A stretch of DNA of 64,000 nucleotides from Hirudo medicinalis. Lineage: Eukaryota > Annelida > Clitellata > Hirudinida > Hirudinidae. This document shows positions 38,001 to 53,000 of this stretch, piece after piece. Where the stretch lies: positions 81,215 to 145,214 of the forward strand of contig MPNW01000102.1 in assembly GCA_011800805.1 (NCBI GenBank). Direction: 5' to 3'. Position 1 is the first letter of the stretch; every line of letters begins with the position of its first letter. The position numbers were made by a program, and so were the translations under genes. The notes under the pieces are model-generated. The model saw nothing but the letters and a program-made list of their open reading frames with translations, did no database searches and was not told the origin of the DNA.

Positions 38001-41000
38001 CATTTTGTGTTATTAACCAACCCCTGGTCTGTTCCTGCTTTCCAGTGACCAGCAACATTCAATTTCTTGCTCATTAAAGAGTTGAATAGTAATGATTTTG
38101 CATTCTTGACATAAGACTTCAGAAAAATTTAAATGAGTTTCACTTAGAGAAAGATTTGGCAATAACACTTGACAACAAATGCTAATATTAACACTTGGAC
38201 CTTCTGTGATCTGCAAAATGTGGTAATTAAGTTAATCTTTAAAACCTATGATGATGTGGATTAACAGTTGTGTATTTGATGGTTATTATTTTATTCTCAG
38301 AAAAACTGTGATGAAAGGTGTTTTCCATATGAGTCTCTGCATACAATTTTGCAAGTAAAAAAGTCCCAGGCAGGACATTTTTATTAAAGCAAATAACTAG
38401 ACCCTTGCTGCCTCCAGAAGCATGAAGGACTATCTCAGGTGGTGAAGGAAAGTGGCAAAAAGATATATTCTCCCATGAACATCAGTGGGCATCTTCACAA
38501 GGGCTTTTTTTTTTATAAAGCCAGGGGGTGCAAATGATGCAACTGCACCTCCCTGCATAAATTGCAAAATTATTTTAAAATTACTCTTAAAATTAATAAC
38601 AATATAGTAGTAAGTTAAAAAAAAATGAATTTGTCAAAGAATTCCACCAAGATTTGTAAGTTGTGCAAATATTTTCAATAATGTTTATGGCCTACCATCT
38701 TTTTTTAAAATCTTAAATCTATTCAGAGTCTTTTGTATAAACGACCCTGACCATCACTTAATGATGAACTTCAAACAAGATAAGCTGTTCTTTAGAAGTA
38801 CGACTAATGACTATTAGATGAAAGAATTTAGAAAATTTATTATTATCATCTGACATAACCATGGATATACAAAAATTTAGAAAAAAAACAACATTTCTGA
38901 CAAGTACGTATAAGATTAGAGTTTGTAGTTTGTGAACAAGCTGAACACGATTAACATAATCTCTGACTCAATTAAAGTATCACATAAATTATAATTACTT
39001 TATTTTAGTTATTATGTTACACAGTGTAATTGTAACACCTTCGTTGGAACAGATTTAACCTGAGTCTTTCTTAGAATTTAAATTTAAAACCAATATGTAG
39101 TACTTTCCAGTAAGTAAAATGTTGCACCCCCCTGGCCTATGCATCTTCATGTTGGAGATGGTGAATATGTGAACACAAGATCATGCAAAGTAATACACTT
39201 AAAATATTATGATTTGGCAATAAAAATCTGGTAAGAAAGGAGGTTCATGGTGGAACTCTCACATAAAGCATAGTTCATCCTGACCTCTCTTACCAAGATC
39301 AGATTATTGAGCCAAGACAGAACAATGGCTTTTATTAGGTGTCAGGCCTTAGAAAAGAGCTTCTAATGAATCCTGTAGATGAGACAGCATAAGTCCTCTT
39401 AAGCTCATTTCACAGCTTAGTCAGAGAGTGCTTACCAGTACTGAATCCAGTAGTTGCCACAACACTGACATATTGAGACTGATTCTCATAAAGCTAATAG
39501 ATAAAGAAAAAAAAGAGTTGGCAATGCTATAGTGAAGGAACAACTTGAATGGCTTTGAGCTCACAAGAATGCAATGATAATGTTAGACATGGAGATGTTC
39601 TGACAGATGAAATGGGTTTGCCACCAAAAGTGGTGTAAAGAGGCCAAAATATGAGTCTCAAAATATGAGACAGTTGCAATAGCCACCTCATGTGATGCAA
39701 TAATTCAGCATAAAATTGTAAGAAAGTTTAATATGAAATAAGTGCTAGCACCAACAAGACACTTGGCTGATCACCAGCAATGTCATGCTGCCCAAAGAAT
39801 CAGGAGATTCTTGTGGCCAAAGCAATTAAAAAAAAGGGAAGCCTAATAACTGGATAGGTGCGACATCATCAGTGCATGCCTGAAAAAAGTATTTAGTGGG
39901 TAGCCTTGAACAATGCACCTTCAATTACGAATTCGAAAATGAAGAATGGCTATTGTGAATGAAAGAGGGTTATGACTTCATATAATTTTACAGACCAGAA
40001 GGAGTTGCTCAACTGCACAAGATTGACAAGGGTCCAAAATCTTAGGTTTATGGAATTAAATGCAGTCCAAGTGCATGATATGTTATCACAAATTAATCAC
40101 AAAATTATTTACTGACATGAATAGGAAGCTCTGCCATTATGGAACCAAATTCGAGATTTGAAATTCTTGGATCAAATGTAACTTCAAAATTTGTTGAACA
40201 CTTTGGTGGCAGATTGCAGACTCTGTAACAGCATACATTTAAAAATCATAAAATAAATTAGCTTTTGATTGCTGAATAACTTAACATAAAAATTAATTAA
40301 CATACTGCCAAGAAGGCCAAGATTATTTGAACTCAAATGTAATGAAGCCTTAGACAAAACTAAAGATTCTTAAGTAAATAAGATATTAAAACCTTAATAT
40401 GTTTAATGTCAATCCTAGCACTTCTAAGTTCCTCCTAGTCTTGTCATTAACATAGAATGAAACATCCAAAGTCCCTGGGTTGGTTACTTGGATTATTTTT
40501 GAAGCAATGGTTGTCAGGGTTAATGCCCCAAAATCAACCAGGTAATCTTGCAAAAAGAAGCTGAAAGCAACAAAATTTAATTTTTTTTTGGATAAACTCT
40601 TAAACAAAAATCTTTCTTTTCCGATGCCATGAATCTGGCATTATACTTGTTAACTAATATTAATTTTGTTTACTCTCTCTCTTCATCCAATGACGGAAAT
40701 GCTTGAAGATGATCGACAAACATAAGCTGTTCTGTTTCCAGTTGCAGTTCTTCACAGTAGCTGGTCTGCAATTGCATTTTGAACCAAATAAAATGTTTTA
40801 AAATTCCTTTTACATTTCCAAACAATATTTGCATCTAAATGAAATATATTTACATTCTATATTTCTGGCACATATTTTTTTAATTATAGATTTGTAGAGA
40901 AATATCCTGTTATTTTCACTCTCAATTTAATGATGTTATGATATATTTATTCATAGCAAAACTCAAAACCTGAGAAATGTCTTTACACTTTAAATTTTCT

Positions 41001-44000
41001 GTTGCCTGATTTATCCAACTACAATACTTGTCATGGATTGGACCTCCATTAGTATTAAGAGGAAGATCTAAAAGAACTCTGGGAAAGAAAGCACATCCTT
41101 TCAGGTGAAAGATTTCAGGTTGAAAATGTGCTACTTGTATTTCAAAATCATAATGAAATTCGAGCGGACGTCCAGGACAAAATCCAACTGAAAATATTTG
41201 CATGCAATCTGTCTTGATGGTACCCTAGAAATAAATTGTTTTACTTAAAAAAAATCAATTTAAATAAAGAAACTAAGTAAATATTTACAACATAATATAA
41301 TCTAGGACATGGAGGAATGTGATTTACATTTCAAATACAAATTCACTAATTAAAAATCTACTCTTAAAGAAATGAATATTATTAATATTAAAAACCTCAA
41401 ATGCAAATGTATATTTTAAATAACGTGACTCACAAAAAAAATCCAGAATCAATTAGAATTTCTAACCTTTAGTGGAGAGATATTTAGACTTCGTTGCTTC
41501 AATTCATCGATCAAAACCTTGAAAGTAACATCAACCTTTCCTGTGTTTTTAAGTTTCAACACTCCTCTGGACATTTTGTTATAATGCTAATAAAATTCCA
41601 GACAAAGAAAAATATAAAAGGAAAGAATCAAAATGAAATCAAATATTGACACTTACAACACTTCCATAATCAATATCATGGGAATCAAATTCATAAGATA
41701 TAAATGAAGATTCTCCCAAAACAGACACTTCATAACTTGGTCCATGTAAAACATTGCAAATTGCCTTTGCTGAGCAATTAATATATGGGTATCCATGAAA
41801 AACAAAAGTTACAATCTCAGATTCTCCAGCTTGTAGTGAGCCAAACATTGGCTCAATGTGAAATACCTAATATAATAAAAGTGAATTAGAGTTATTTAAC
41901 ATCACATTATTTAATATTTGATATAAACTTCAATAGCAAATATAAAATAATTTCCAAGTTTTAATATATGATGTCAGATTCCCACCAAAATAATATTAAT
42001 AAGCACATATCTCTTTTCTTTGCAGTCACATATCACGATCATAAAGTAAAAAGGTTGACATCAAACACTCACTATGCCATAATACATTTAAAAGCAACAA
42101 TTCTTTTTAGAGTGCTATTTCTAGTTCAGGCAAAGGATGCTCAAAGCCAGCAAATTAAATTGAAGGACAGCTTTCTCAGAAATAAGTATGGAACACTGGT
42201 GATGAGAGGAGATATCATTAAACCTCTATAAACTTAATTGAAAACCACTTGAAGAATAAGAAGGAATGTCACAACTGCTGCTTGTTTGCCTTGATGAGAA
42301 ATGTGTGCAAAACCTTAGATGCAAGCTTGTAGTCAACAATTTCCAAGTCCAATAACCCTAACCCTAACCCAACATTAGCTGGAAAATAAGTGGGCTGTCA
42401 TAAAGAGGCCAAAGAGCCTTCAAGATTTGTCCATTGCTACATTATGAGAGCTAAACATCTGCATAAGAGGATCAATGAAAAAGTTGCTCAAAATGGAGAA
42501 GATAAGGAAACACAAAGAACTGGCTCATTTATGAGCTATGAAATTTGAAGATTTTGGGGTAGAGGGTAGGAAGCAATCAGTTCGACCTCCTGTTGATGTT
42601 TCCTTAGCTGGTACAGAAATGAAGTTAAGGAAGTGACATAACAAGTAACTTAGATGTGCATAAAATGTCCATATCTTGAATGCTTATAACATTATGGCCT
42701 AACTCACAAGGAACTCATTCTAGATGACATGAAGATATTTAGAGACAGGAAAAGCTCTTCTGAAGATTCAGAAAAGAAATCAAATCTATTTATATTAAAA
42801 AATTTCATACCATTTCTATAATTTATAACTTTAAAATAAAATGTTGTAACATTCAAATAAAATATGAAAAATTGTTTAATAGGATACTAACTTGTAACTT
42901 ATAACTGTTAATTAAATTTACTGACCTCTTCAACAGAAGGCGAACAATGAACAAGATCTGGTAAGACACCAATCAACTCAGAACTTATTTCCTGGAGGTA
43001 GCAATCCTCAATGGGGCAGCTTGTATTGTTTTTAAAATAGCTTGCTAACAGTTTTTTATAAGAGCGTTGAGCCAATTTTATTTTGGACCTTTCTTTCATG
43101 GCAAATGATTTATGGTCAGATATTCTGGATTCGACACAAGCATCTTCCTTTTTGTGAGTTGTACTCATTTTTGATGGCTAAAACAATATGAGTAGAATAA
43201 GTTGAGTGAGCTGATGATAATGAATAAAAAAAGTTAAACATTAATTCTTTTTTTCATATAAAAACATATATTTATAAGTGTCACAGGTTTTTTGGTTTTG
43301 AGGAATTTTATTGCATCGAATTACATTAAGACGACACAATTAAGCAGTAGAAATAACAAAATAAAATAACTCGAGGAAGCACACACTTCTGCTATCAGAC
43401 TACCATTATAAAATTAAAAGATCAAAACTTGATAGTCAAATTTAAAAAAAAAATCTCTGCAAATAAACCATAATTAAAGAAAAACCATGCAGGTTGCTTT
43501 TTACCTACAAGGTGGTAAGATTATTGTCTAAGCTGTGTCAAAAAATTTATTGAATAAGGTATTAGGTTATTCATTTTTGCATATTACCAATTCTTTCTGC
43601 TTCACAGGTTTGTTTTCAATTATTAACACTTCTACAGGACTGAGAAACCTGGTATAACCTGGAATCATATTTGCATGGAAGCATATTTGTACATTTCATA
43701 GAGGAAATAATGTTATAAATACCTTCAAATGGGTGGATTGCATCAACTTGAATACATTCTTCTGCATTAGCAATGACTTCAGGCACATCAAAGAATAATG
43801 TGGTTTCTCTACTAAATGACCAAAAATAGCTAACAGGCAGTGGACCATGGTTACTGATAGTCAGGCATGAAGTAGATATTGTGTCACTCAAGATACACCC
43901 AAAATTCATTGATGATCTATCCATCTTTAAATTTGGATAGTAAACATTTCCTTGCACAATCAAGTATTCCTTAAATAACAACATTATTAAGATTGTAATC

Positions 44001-47000
44001 AAGGAAAATTTACATTTAATTATAAGATAACTGAATGACTTTCAATAACTATGATATTGTTGAGATAATTTATAAGTGCTCCTAAGAAAAACAGACTTAC
44101 CCTGTGAGGATGATTGTGAAAAGAAATTTTGACTTTTTTTGTTAAGCATCTAGTGTGACGATCTTGCTCAAATGTCGGATTAAACCATATCATAAGATCT
44201 TGACATTGCTTTGCAGATATATTCAAGACCTTGCAAAAATACAATAAAAGAAATTATGCAGTTTGAATATAATTTAGAAATTGGTGATTAGCTTAATTAA
44301 TTAAAGTATAAGCTTTTTTATTAATTAAAAAGTGACTAATTCCTATTGCAAAGCTTATTTTTCTTATTGATTTTGTGCAAATTTAAAATCTATTTCCACT
44401 CACTAAATGTCCACAAATTTCTCCACTGCTGGGAAATGAAAGAAAAAATGGCTGTTCAACCTCCAGCGACACCCCAACAGTGATGCTTGAAGTATTTGTT
44501 ATGCTGAAAGCCTCGTGTTGTATAGTCAGTTCTTCCTCACCATGCTTCAATGCAAAACATAACTTATAAGGACCTTTTTTTCAGTTTTTATAAGGACCAA
44601 TTTTTAGTAATATAAATAATTGATTAAATAGTGTAAACCTTGCAGATTTGAAATTTAATTGAGGTTGGCGATAGCTTTACTATGGGGTCCACAAAATGAC
44701 ACAAGAACTTAAATTCCCCAACGTCTTCCTTCGAACCACCCAAACCAACAATAGCTTGACATGACACAGTCTTCTCCAGGTAGCACGGCCTGAAACATGA
44801 GCAATGGAATCATTTAATAATTTCCTTCATAATTCAATAAGTATGATGCCACATATATGGCACCTTAAATGTAAATGCAAATGTACTTCATTTATATAGC
44901 ACCATATGCATAGCATCAGATGCGCTTCTTGTCAACCATTTATATAGCGTTCCTTCGCAAGGGCGCTTGTGGCGGTGCAAGCTGGGTTTCGAACGCGACA
45001 CATTACGACTGCTGCCATTACCGTCGTAAGCAGGAATTCAATCCATTCGGTCAACCTGCATGCCTTACAAATTAACTATTGTTGTCTTTATAATATATCC
45101 GCATAATAACAATCAGAACCATTCTTACTTTTGAAAATTTTGATAGTTGACTAAGCATATTTAATGTTCAAGACCAAATGCCTCACAATCTGAGCATTTG
45201 TCATTAAATATGAGTAATGCACACCATAATCACCACCCACTTGAATTCTGGGTCTATACCAAAATGGAGAAAAGCCGAAACAGTGAAGTCCTCTTGTTTA
45301 TCAACAATTGAAACTCAACAAACTCCTTAAAAAGGAAAACCCCTACTAACGGCATATCTAATCGTGCCCAGAATCAATAACATAATTTGACTTGTTCAAA
45401 TATTTTAAAAAATCTGCATCTTTCTTTTTGTTGTTTTTGTTTTTGTTCCTTTTGATTGAGGTTTCTCTCCAATTTGGAGTCGACCCTTTGAAATCCCATA
45501 AGTTGATACATTCAAAACAATCACTGACGAGTAGGCTGAAACTGCCTATTAAGTAATGTGACGGTTCTTAAGTTTTTGCATGATTGATGTTATTGTTATT
45601 TTGAGTGGAAAAGAGGCTTTAAGCCCTTTGCTTATAAATAATAAAAATTTGTCAAAATCATACAAAGTTTTGCATTTAAATTTACCAATGGAATGTCATC
45701 AAGAAATTGATATTGTGCACAAGTCATAAGGCCAAAAAAGTTATTGTAAGTCATGACCTGAACACCACGTGTATTTTAATTTAGCATGCATTGAAGAAAA
45801 TCTTACACTGAAATATTATGAATTAAATAAACTTTCTCTTATGTTTATAACTTAGAATGGTTACAAATACCTAAATTCAATTAATTAAATATAATTTTGT
45901 CTAATTTTATTTTGCCATAAAAGAATTCACGCTTTAATTACAAACAAGTAGCAGAATATTTTATCAACATTAGTTTACCATCTGATTTAAAATTACTACA
46001 TACCATTCAAAAAAGATCACTACATATTCATTTCCATCTTCATCCTTCATCATCAACACAGCCCTTGTTTATTAGCAACAAAATTCATGACATTTACCAA
46101 CTAAATATATTTCACTTTGGCTTGTTTATATAAAAATATTCCCATAATATGTTGCCTGCAAACTTTGATGGCTACTTTGAACTTGTATGTGACTTTCATT
46201 CTTACAAATTAAGTAATATCAATAACTTTCGTTCAGATCCCGCAAGGACAACTTAGAAATCATTTTCAATCAAATGCTCGGCTCCTCGGATTTATCTCAA
46301 TACACCGCTCGAATTAAGTCATCCACCTCGATGTTTCGATTTTCAAATGTCTATGTAAATCTCATTTACTCACCAAAAATACTGATTTATTTCTGCAAAT
46401 ACCACCACAACATTTTTATTTTAACATTTACTTGTATAATATTGCATCATAAGAATAATATAATAAGTTAAGTAGTTTCTATGCGGGCGGCCCGATTAGC
46501 GAGAACGGCGTTCCCTCGGCAGCCTTCGAGCATCGGCCGAGTTCATTTTTTACAAACTCAAATTTTGGTTTTTCGTATGTATAAGATGACCTCAAGAAAT
46601 GAATAAATGAACCAACACATTTGATGAGCATGATACAGTTATTTCTGATTTCATTCCAGGTAAGAGTTCTAGCCTAGACGGAACAATTTGAAGTACTGGA
46701 TCTAACTGAATACTTTTGCCCTAGTAGAAAGAAATTATCTAAAGTTATAAGTTCCAGAACATCGGTAACAGGAAATGGCTTACCATTTTCTTTTGTCTAT
46801 TCATTTTCTTTTGTAGAGGCAGCTGCATTATTTTGAAAGTGACACTTTGGATTCTACATCCATGGTTGACAACCTCAAAAGACTTAGTCACAGTTGTTCT
46901 ACAGAGCTGAGGACCAAGTTCAGTGCAATCTATGAGTTTGGGATCAAGTACTATAGTTGAACCTCTTCCCTGAGCTCTCACTTGACAATTTAGGTTTGAA

Positions 47001-50000
47001 GAATCCTCGATCATTATTTGCAGGTCATCTGAAAAACTGAATAATAAAATATCTGATGAGATTTCATAATAAAATATTATCTATGATAATGAATTCATTT
47101 GCATTATTTCAGAGAACAAATTGTGCTTTGATCATTTTATTAAGCTGTGGAAAGTAAATAATTATGAATATTGATCTTACATAAATAAAATAAAAAGCCA
47201 ATATAATAAAAAATGAAAAGCCTTAACCAGGCTCCAAACCTTTTTTAGGTGGTTATTATGTAACTTTAATTCGTTAAACTTAGTTAGCATACAATTAATG
47301 TAATTTACAATTTGTATAATTAATATAATGCATAATAATTAATTTGTGTAATTAATTTAATAACAAAAAGCTCAAGAAAAATGCTTTTACACACCTATTC
47401 AAAAAAGATATGCAATCCATCTAACCTTATTGAATCATTCAAATTGACCATTACATCCAAAAAGAGTCTCCCTTCAGATGGGATTACTCCTTCAGTTGGA
47501 TTAACAAAGCAAATCCCAGTACTTTTAAACTAAAAGCAAATTTATTAATAATTTTTAAGGTATGTTAAATAATAAATCATAAATAATAGAGATAGATTTT
47601 CAAATTATTATGGTGATAATTTTGTTAAATTTTGTCAAATTATTAACTTTAATAAAACTGAAAATACCAGTTGAGCCTTAAATTGTGCAGGGATAGGGGA
47701 GTGGTTGTACAAGACAATTGATTTTGAGACTAGTGTGAGAACAGGAACAATGCCCCAATCAAGATATTCATGAGAAAGTGTTACCACGGGGCCTTCACCT
47801 TTGCACCTAACTCGAACCTGTTTTATATCACAAATGATTAAAGTATTTAAAAATAAATACTAACTGATATTAATACATCTTTTAAAATTTAAACAACCAA
47901 AACATTGACAAAGAAATAATACTTCAAGAGGTTGATTTGATCCAGGAAGGTAAATATTAACTATATCTTGAATTTCTTCAGTGTGTCTGGCAACAACAGT
48001 AAGAGGAACAATGGAATGGCTAAGAGGTTCTATAATTCCCTGAGAATTCATCAAAAAAAAATATGCTAGGTCAATTATAAAATTAGTATCAATAATTTTA
48101 CAAAATCTAAAAGGTCAAGAATATAAAATATTTTCTCTGCTTTAACAAATGACTATCCAAGAACTTTGAAGACTCACCTCAGGTATTACACTGAAGCAGC
48201 TTAATATATTTGTTTCTAATTTACTAATTATATACTTCCCAGGCAAATCAGAATCATTTTGAAGTTTAATATTCTTGGTGACAGGAAAGTTTTTAGGAAT
48301 GCAGTCATAAGCCAGGATAGGAGTAAGAATTTTGATAAGTGGCAAAATGGATCTAATTAAAAGTTAAGGTTATTTTATAGATAACTAATCATCACTCATA
48401 TTGTGAAAACAAAATGATTACCTAGCTCTAATGGGAAGTGAGAAGGCAGAGTCCTTTACATCAATAATATCCAAAGTAAGGTGACACTGGTATGACTGAG
48501 GTTGCTTTGGTCGAAATGTGACAGATACTTCAACATTCGATTGAGGAGCCAAAGCGCCAAATGATGGCTCAACTTGGAATGCTGTGATGATTAACTTTTA
48601 TTGAACTATTTAAAAACAAAATAGGCAAATACTCACCATCATCATCATCATTGTTAGACTTTGATGGAAGAGCTGAATGAAAGTCATTGATGATCCTTAT
48701 TTGAAACTCAATTGGCATAGGAGATGTGTTGGATAAGCGAAATTGAACCAGCTTCTCAAAACCTAACAGCAACATTTATAAAAGTTTATTATAATGATTA
48801 TTACTATATTTTGTTCACATTAAGTTATGATATTAACATTTTAAGTACAAGTTAGGTCAGATGGGTGTGTTCCTTCAAGTGATGGTAAAAGCACCATTCC
48901 TTATGTGCTGGAGTGTTAACAAACCAACTATTTATTTATTTATTTATTTGATTACAGTCCTTTGCTTAGCTAATATGATTGGTTTACGAACCAAAGGGGA
49001 GACAGAGCTAATAAATGGTCCAAGCGACCTTGATGCTCATGCTGGTGGAGAAGTGATGGGCAAAAGCAAATCACAGGTACTGACTTTTGTCAGTTCTACA
49101 TAGATTCCCAGGGTCATGAGATAGGGTTAGGGTTAAGGTTAGGGGTAGGGTTAGGGATGGAGTTACGAACTAAAAGTTGCTGCCTGTCAGTTGGTCTTTG
49201 CCCAAAACCTGGCCAACAACCACTAAATTATTTAGTAGTATTTTAAAAAGGTAAATATAACTTAGTTTATGTATCATTTAAAATACAGAAAAATAAGTTT
49301 ATAACCTAGTGATATGGTTTCAAAGTCAATCTGATCAACATCAAATGAAACAGAAGGAGCTTCTATTGATCCCCTGATTGAATGAATGAATCAATTAATA
49401 AAAATGAATGCACTCAATATAAGCTAATCCTCCACCTGATGCTCAATTGTAGAGGCTCAACCAAACTCCCAACATTCAGAAAAAGTTTATGTTCAAAAGG
49501 TCCTAGGATTTTTCTGCTGAAAAAAATTTGTAGCAACTGACAGCTTTCTTGCTCCACTGTTCCTTCCACTGGATTTACTTCAAAGCAGGACCTTATGGAT
49601 TTCCAATGAAAATATATATTGGCTTGCCAAATACATAACAAATAAGTATATAAAGTTTACATAAGTATATATATATATAAGTAATATTACAAATAATATG
49701 AAGAAATAAATATAATTAATTTCCTATCATTACAACCAACCCCAACTCAGAGTCATCTTCTTGCAGACAAAAAGAAGCACTAATTGGCCCTTTATTATGC
49801 AAAACAACCTCATAAATATTTGTAGAACTGATAAATACATTGCCAATTTCAAGAAATTTGCAAGAAAACTCTAATGTTGGTCCTACTGCATAGCCTGAAA
49901 AAGAATAGCAATGATTCATGAGTCTTTGGAGTAGCTGGAATGCTTTGGTGAATGGTTATAAAAATAATTGCCTTTTAGGATTAGAGGTAATCTTGATTCT

Positions 50001-53000
50001 CTCCCTTCCACATCACAATAAATTGTTTTATTCCATTCCCCAGGTTCATTTGGCTGAAAGGTTATTTTTATAGTCAAGCTGGATTTTGGCCAAACATGTC
50101 CTTCCATTGGATCAATATGCAAAATTTCTTGACAAAAGTCTGGAGTAACTTTTGATTTCTGAAAATATGGAATGAATAAGATGAATGTGTAAGACTAGCT
50201 TATGCAAGTATTCTTTTAAAATATCTCTTTTATTATTAACATTAGAGTGGTTTGGCTCTGGGAATTTGGAAGGTTCAACAGCTTCAAAGTTAGAGTTATC
50301 CATCAGTCTTGAAAGTTCTGAGTGATTTGCTAACCTGAACAAATTTGATAAATATAAATAACAATCTTATTTCAAGAATTAAAATAAAAAACGCAAAATG
50401 TTAATTCTATTAGAATTAGATATAAATTTTTGGCTTGCAAGTAACATTGACTGACATATTCCTGTGCATCTCTTCTTCTTGAAGGGTGGCAAATGGACTC
50501 CACTTAAATGATGCAACTATGTCAGACCTATTTAACAGCAAGGCATTCTTGGTAGTTGGCATGTTAACATAGGTACTGTCCATTTTTAAGACATTTTTTT
50601 CTAGTCGTACGGACACGTCGTCACTCATCCCAAATAATTCAACATGTACTTCTTCACCTGAACAATATAACAAATTCTAGAAACATGAAATGATTTTTGA
50701 AAGTCAAATGAACATTTTAATGTGAAAAAATAATCAAAAAAAAAAAACAAGGAAAAATATTCCTCAAAACTTCTTGTTCTTCATAATGACCAAATGATAC
50801 ATTTAAAATGAAACAATTAGGTAATGTATGGTGTCCTATAAATTAAATATTATTATTATCATCATTACATAACAATGAATTTGTTCTGAACTCACAATTC
50901 TATCAAGGAAATTATCAAGATTTATTTGTCACAAATGTACTAATAATCAATAATCATATATGTAATACTAAATTAAACAGATGACTATTTTATTTATTCT
51001 TTATCAAATGGTGATTTCTCTTACAAGCAATGCTTATCGGTAAAAGCAAAAATGACAATAACAATAGGAACACAATCTGATCTTGCTCGTACTTGAACAA
51101 ACCGGATAACATTAATTAATTACTGGCTTTTGAAATTACAACATCGTGCATCCATTGAGACACGCACTTCTTTAATTTAATCAGAACTCTAACAACATAA
51201 GAAAAATATTCACCCATTCCATAGTTGATAATAAGATGACCACAATGATTTCCATTTGATAATGGGTAAAAATTGAGGGTTACTTGCATATTCTCATTTA
51301 TGTTCAAGATGCCTGTTCTTGGAGATACTGAAAATGGCCTGCAAATAGTAAAACTCCAAATATTCATAAAAATTTCTTGTCTTTAAATGATTTTAATTCT
51401 TCTTGTTACACATACATAAAAATTACTTTTAGTTTTTCATCATTTTCAATTATCTGAAACATCCTTAATCCCAATTAGTCCAAATAATCAATGCTTTGGT
51501 ATATTCTAGCAACAGTTTCATTATTTAAATTGTGCTCACATGTTAGTCCTCAAATCAAAACATGCAGCACAAGTTCCAATGTTCTTGACAAAGATGGTTT
51601 TAGAGCTTAAATATTTTACAGGACACAATGGAAAGTCAATTCTATCTGCAAAATCCAGTATGGGTCGAGGTCCTAGAGCTCTGATTGATATCCTAGACTC
51701 TCTTCCCTCACACCAGTATGTGACATAGTGTTGGTAATCCTGTTCCAAAGCAAAATAATCACTCTACAACTATAATTAAATCATTAGGTAAATTTTCGGA
51801 ATTAATTATGATTATTATTTACAATTTATTTCAGTTTTCATTAAGTAGCATGATATTTATTTAACAGTTTGCAATGAAAATTGCTTTATTAATTGTTAGT
51901 TGTTGCGTTCTGGTTAATTAATTTTGTTTCTGTCTATAGTTTTACCCATACTGGCATTTCAACTGCTACAAATTAGGCCATAAAAGTCAAGAAAAATGGA
52001 CTGATTTACAATGAGGAAAGCCAACAAATGTGCAAGTGATACATGATAGGAACTAGAGCTTGCCAGGAATTGAACTCCTAAGAGAGTTGCATCAAGGCAA
52101 AAGCCTTGACCGCTATGCCACAAATGCTTAAAATAAATTTTTATAGATACCTCCACGTACCTAATAAGAAAAATTATTACTTTATTCTCATTAGGCACAA
52201 ATAACATTGAGAGTGACAGAAACTCTTTTGCAAAATCTTGAAATTGAGAGATCCTAATAGAGATGCACCTAAGCAAAAGCCTTGACCTCTCTGCTGCTGC
52301 CCAAGCAAATGGAACTCAGCAGGCAAAGGTAGTCACCCCTTCTGGTGCACCTAACAGAGACTTACTGATAGTAGTATACATGCAAAAGCATGCAGGTTGG
52401 CTGAATGGGCTGCATTCCTTCATGCACAGTAATGGTAACAGTTGCAATAGGCCATGCTCGCAACCCAGCCTGCAAGGCCAGGGAGTGCCCCTACCCAAAG
52501 TATACTATGCAAGTGGTAGAGTGATTAAAAAGCAAGTTTCAAGTTTTATTTGGATGCACAAGCCAATCAAAAGATCAGCTAAATTCAATTCACAGAGCTC
52601 TACATTTGACAACTTTATACCTGGCAAACATCTGTCTACATAGAAAATGAAAATTATTACCTTGTTTTCATCAGGCATAAATAAAACTTTATAAAGAGCT
52701 GTTAACCCAGGTCCAATCTTTTCTGATTCAACAGGAGACACCAATTTAAAATGAGGTGACTCCTCCATTTCCACTTTCAAAGATCTTGATAACTAGTTAA
52801 TAAAACGTAACTATTAGTTCAGAATATAAATTAACTTGTAAACTTTACCTCATTCACATTCTTAAAACACAATGGAAGAAATAAAAGAGAATTAGGTGTA
52901 AAATTTTTAAAAACAAGCTTCCTGGGAAATGGTTGAAAAATCAGTTTTTCCTGAGCCAAGGGACACTGTAAGTCAAAATTTAAAAATAAACTTTCAGTGA

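Noticed and set aside
42350..42372. True chromosome end
   Set aside because: Only a few repeat units, inside an intron with gene sequence continuing on both sides.
43588..43969. 19-nt intron between HYDIN exons 24 and 25
   Set aside because: Too short to splice; an alternative donor at 43722 with a 64-nt intron keeps the frame and is preferred.
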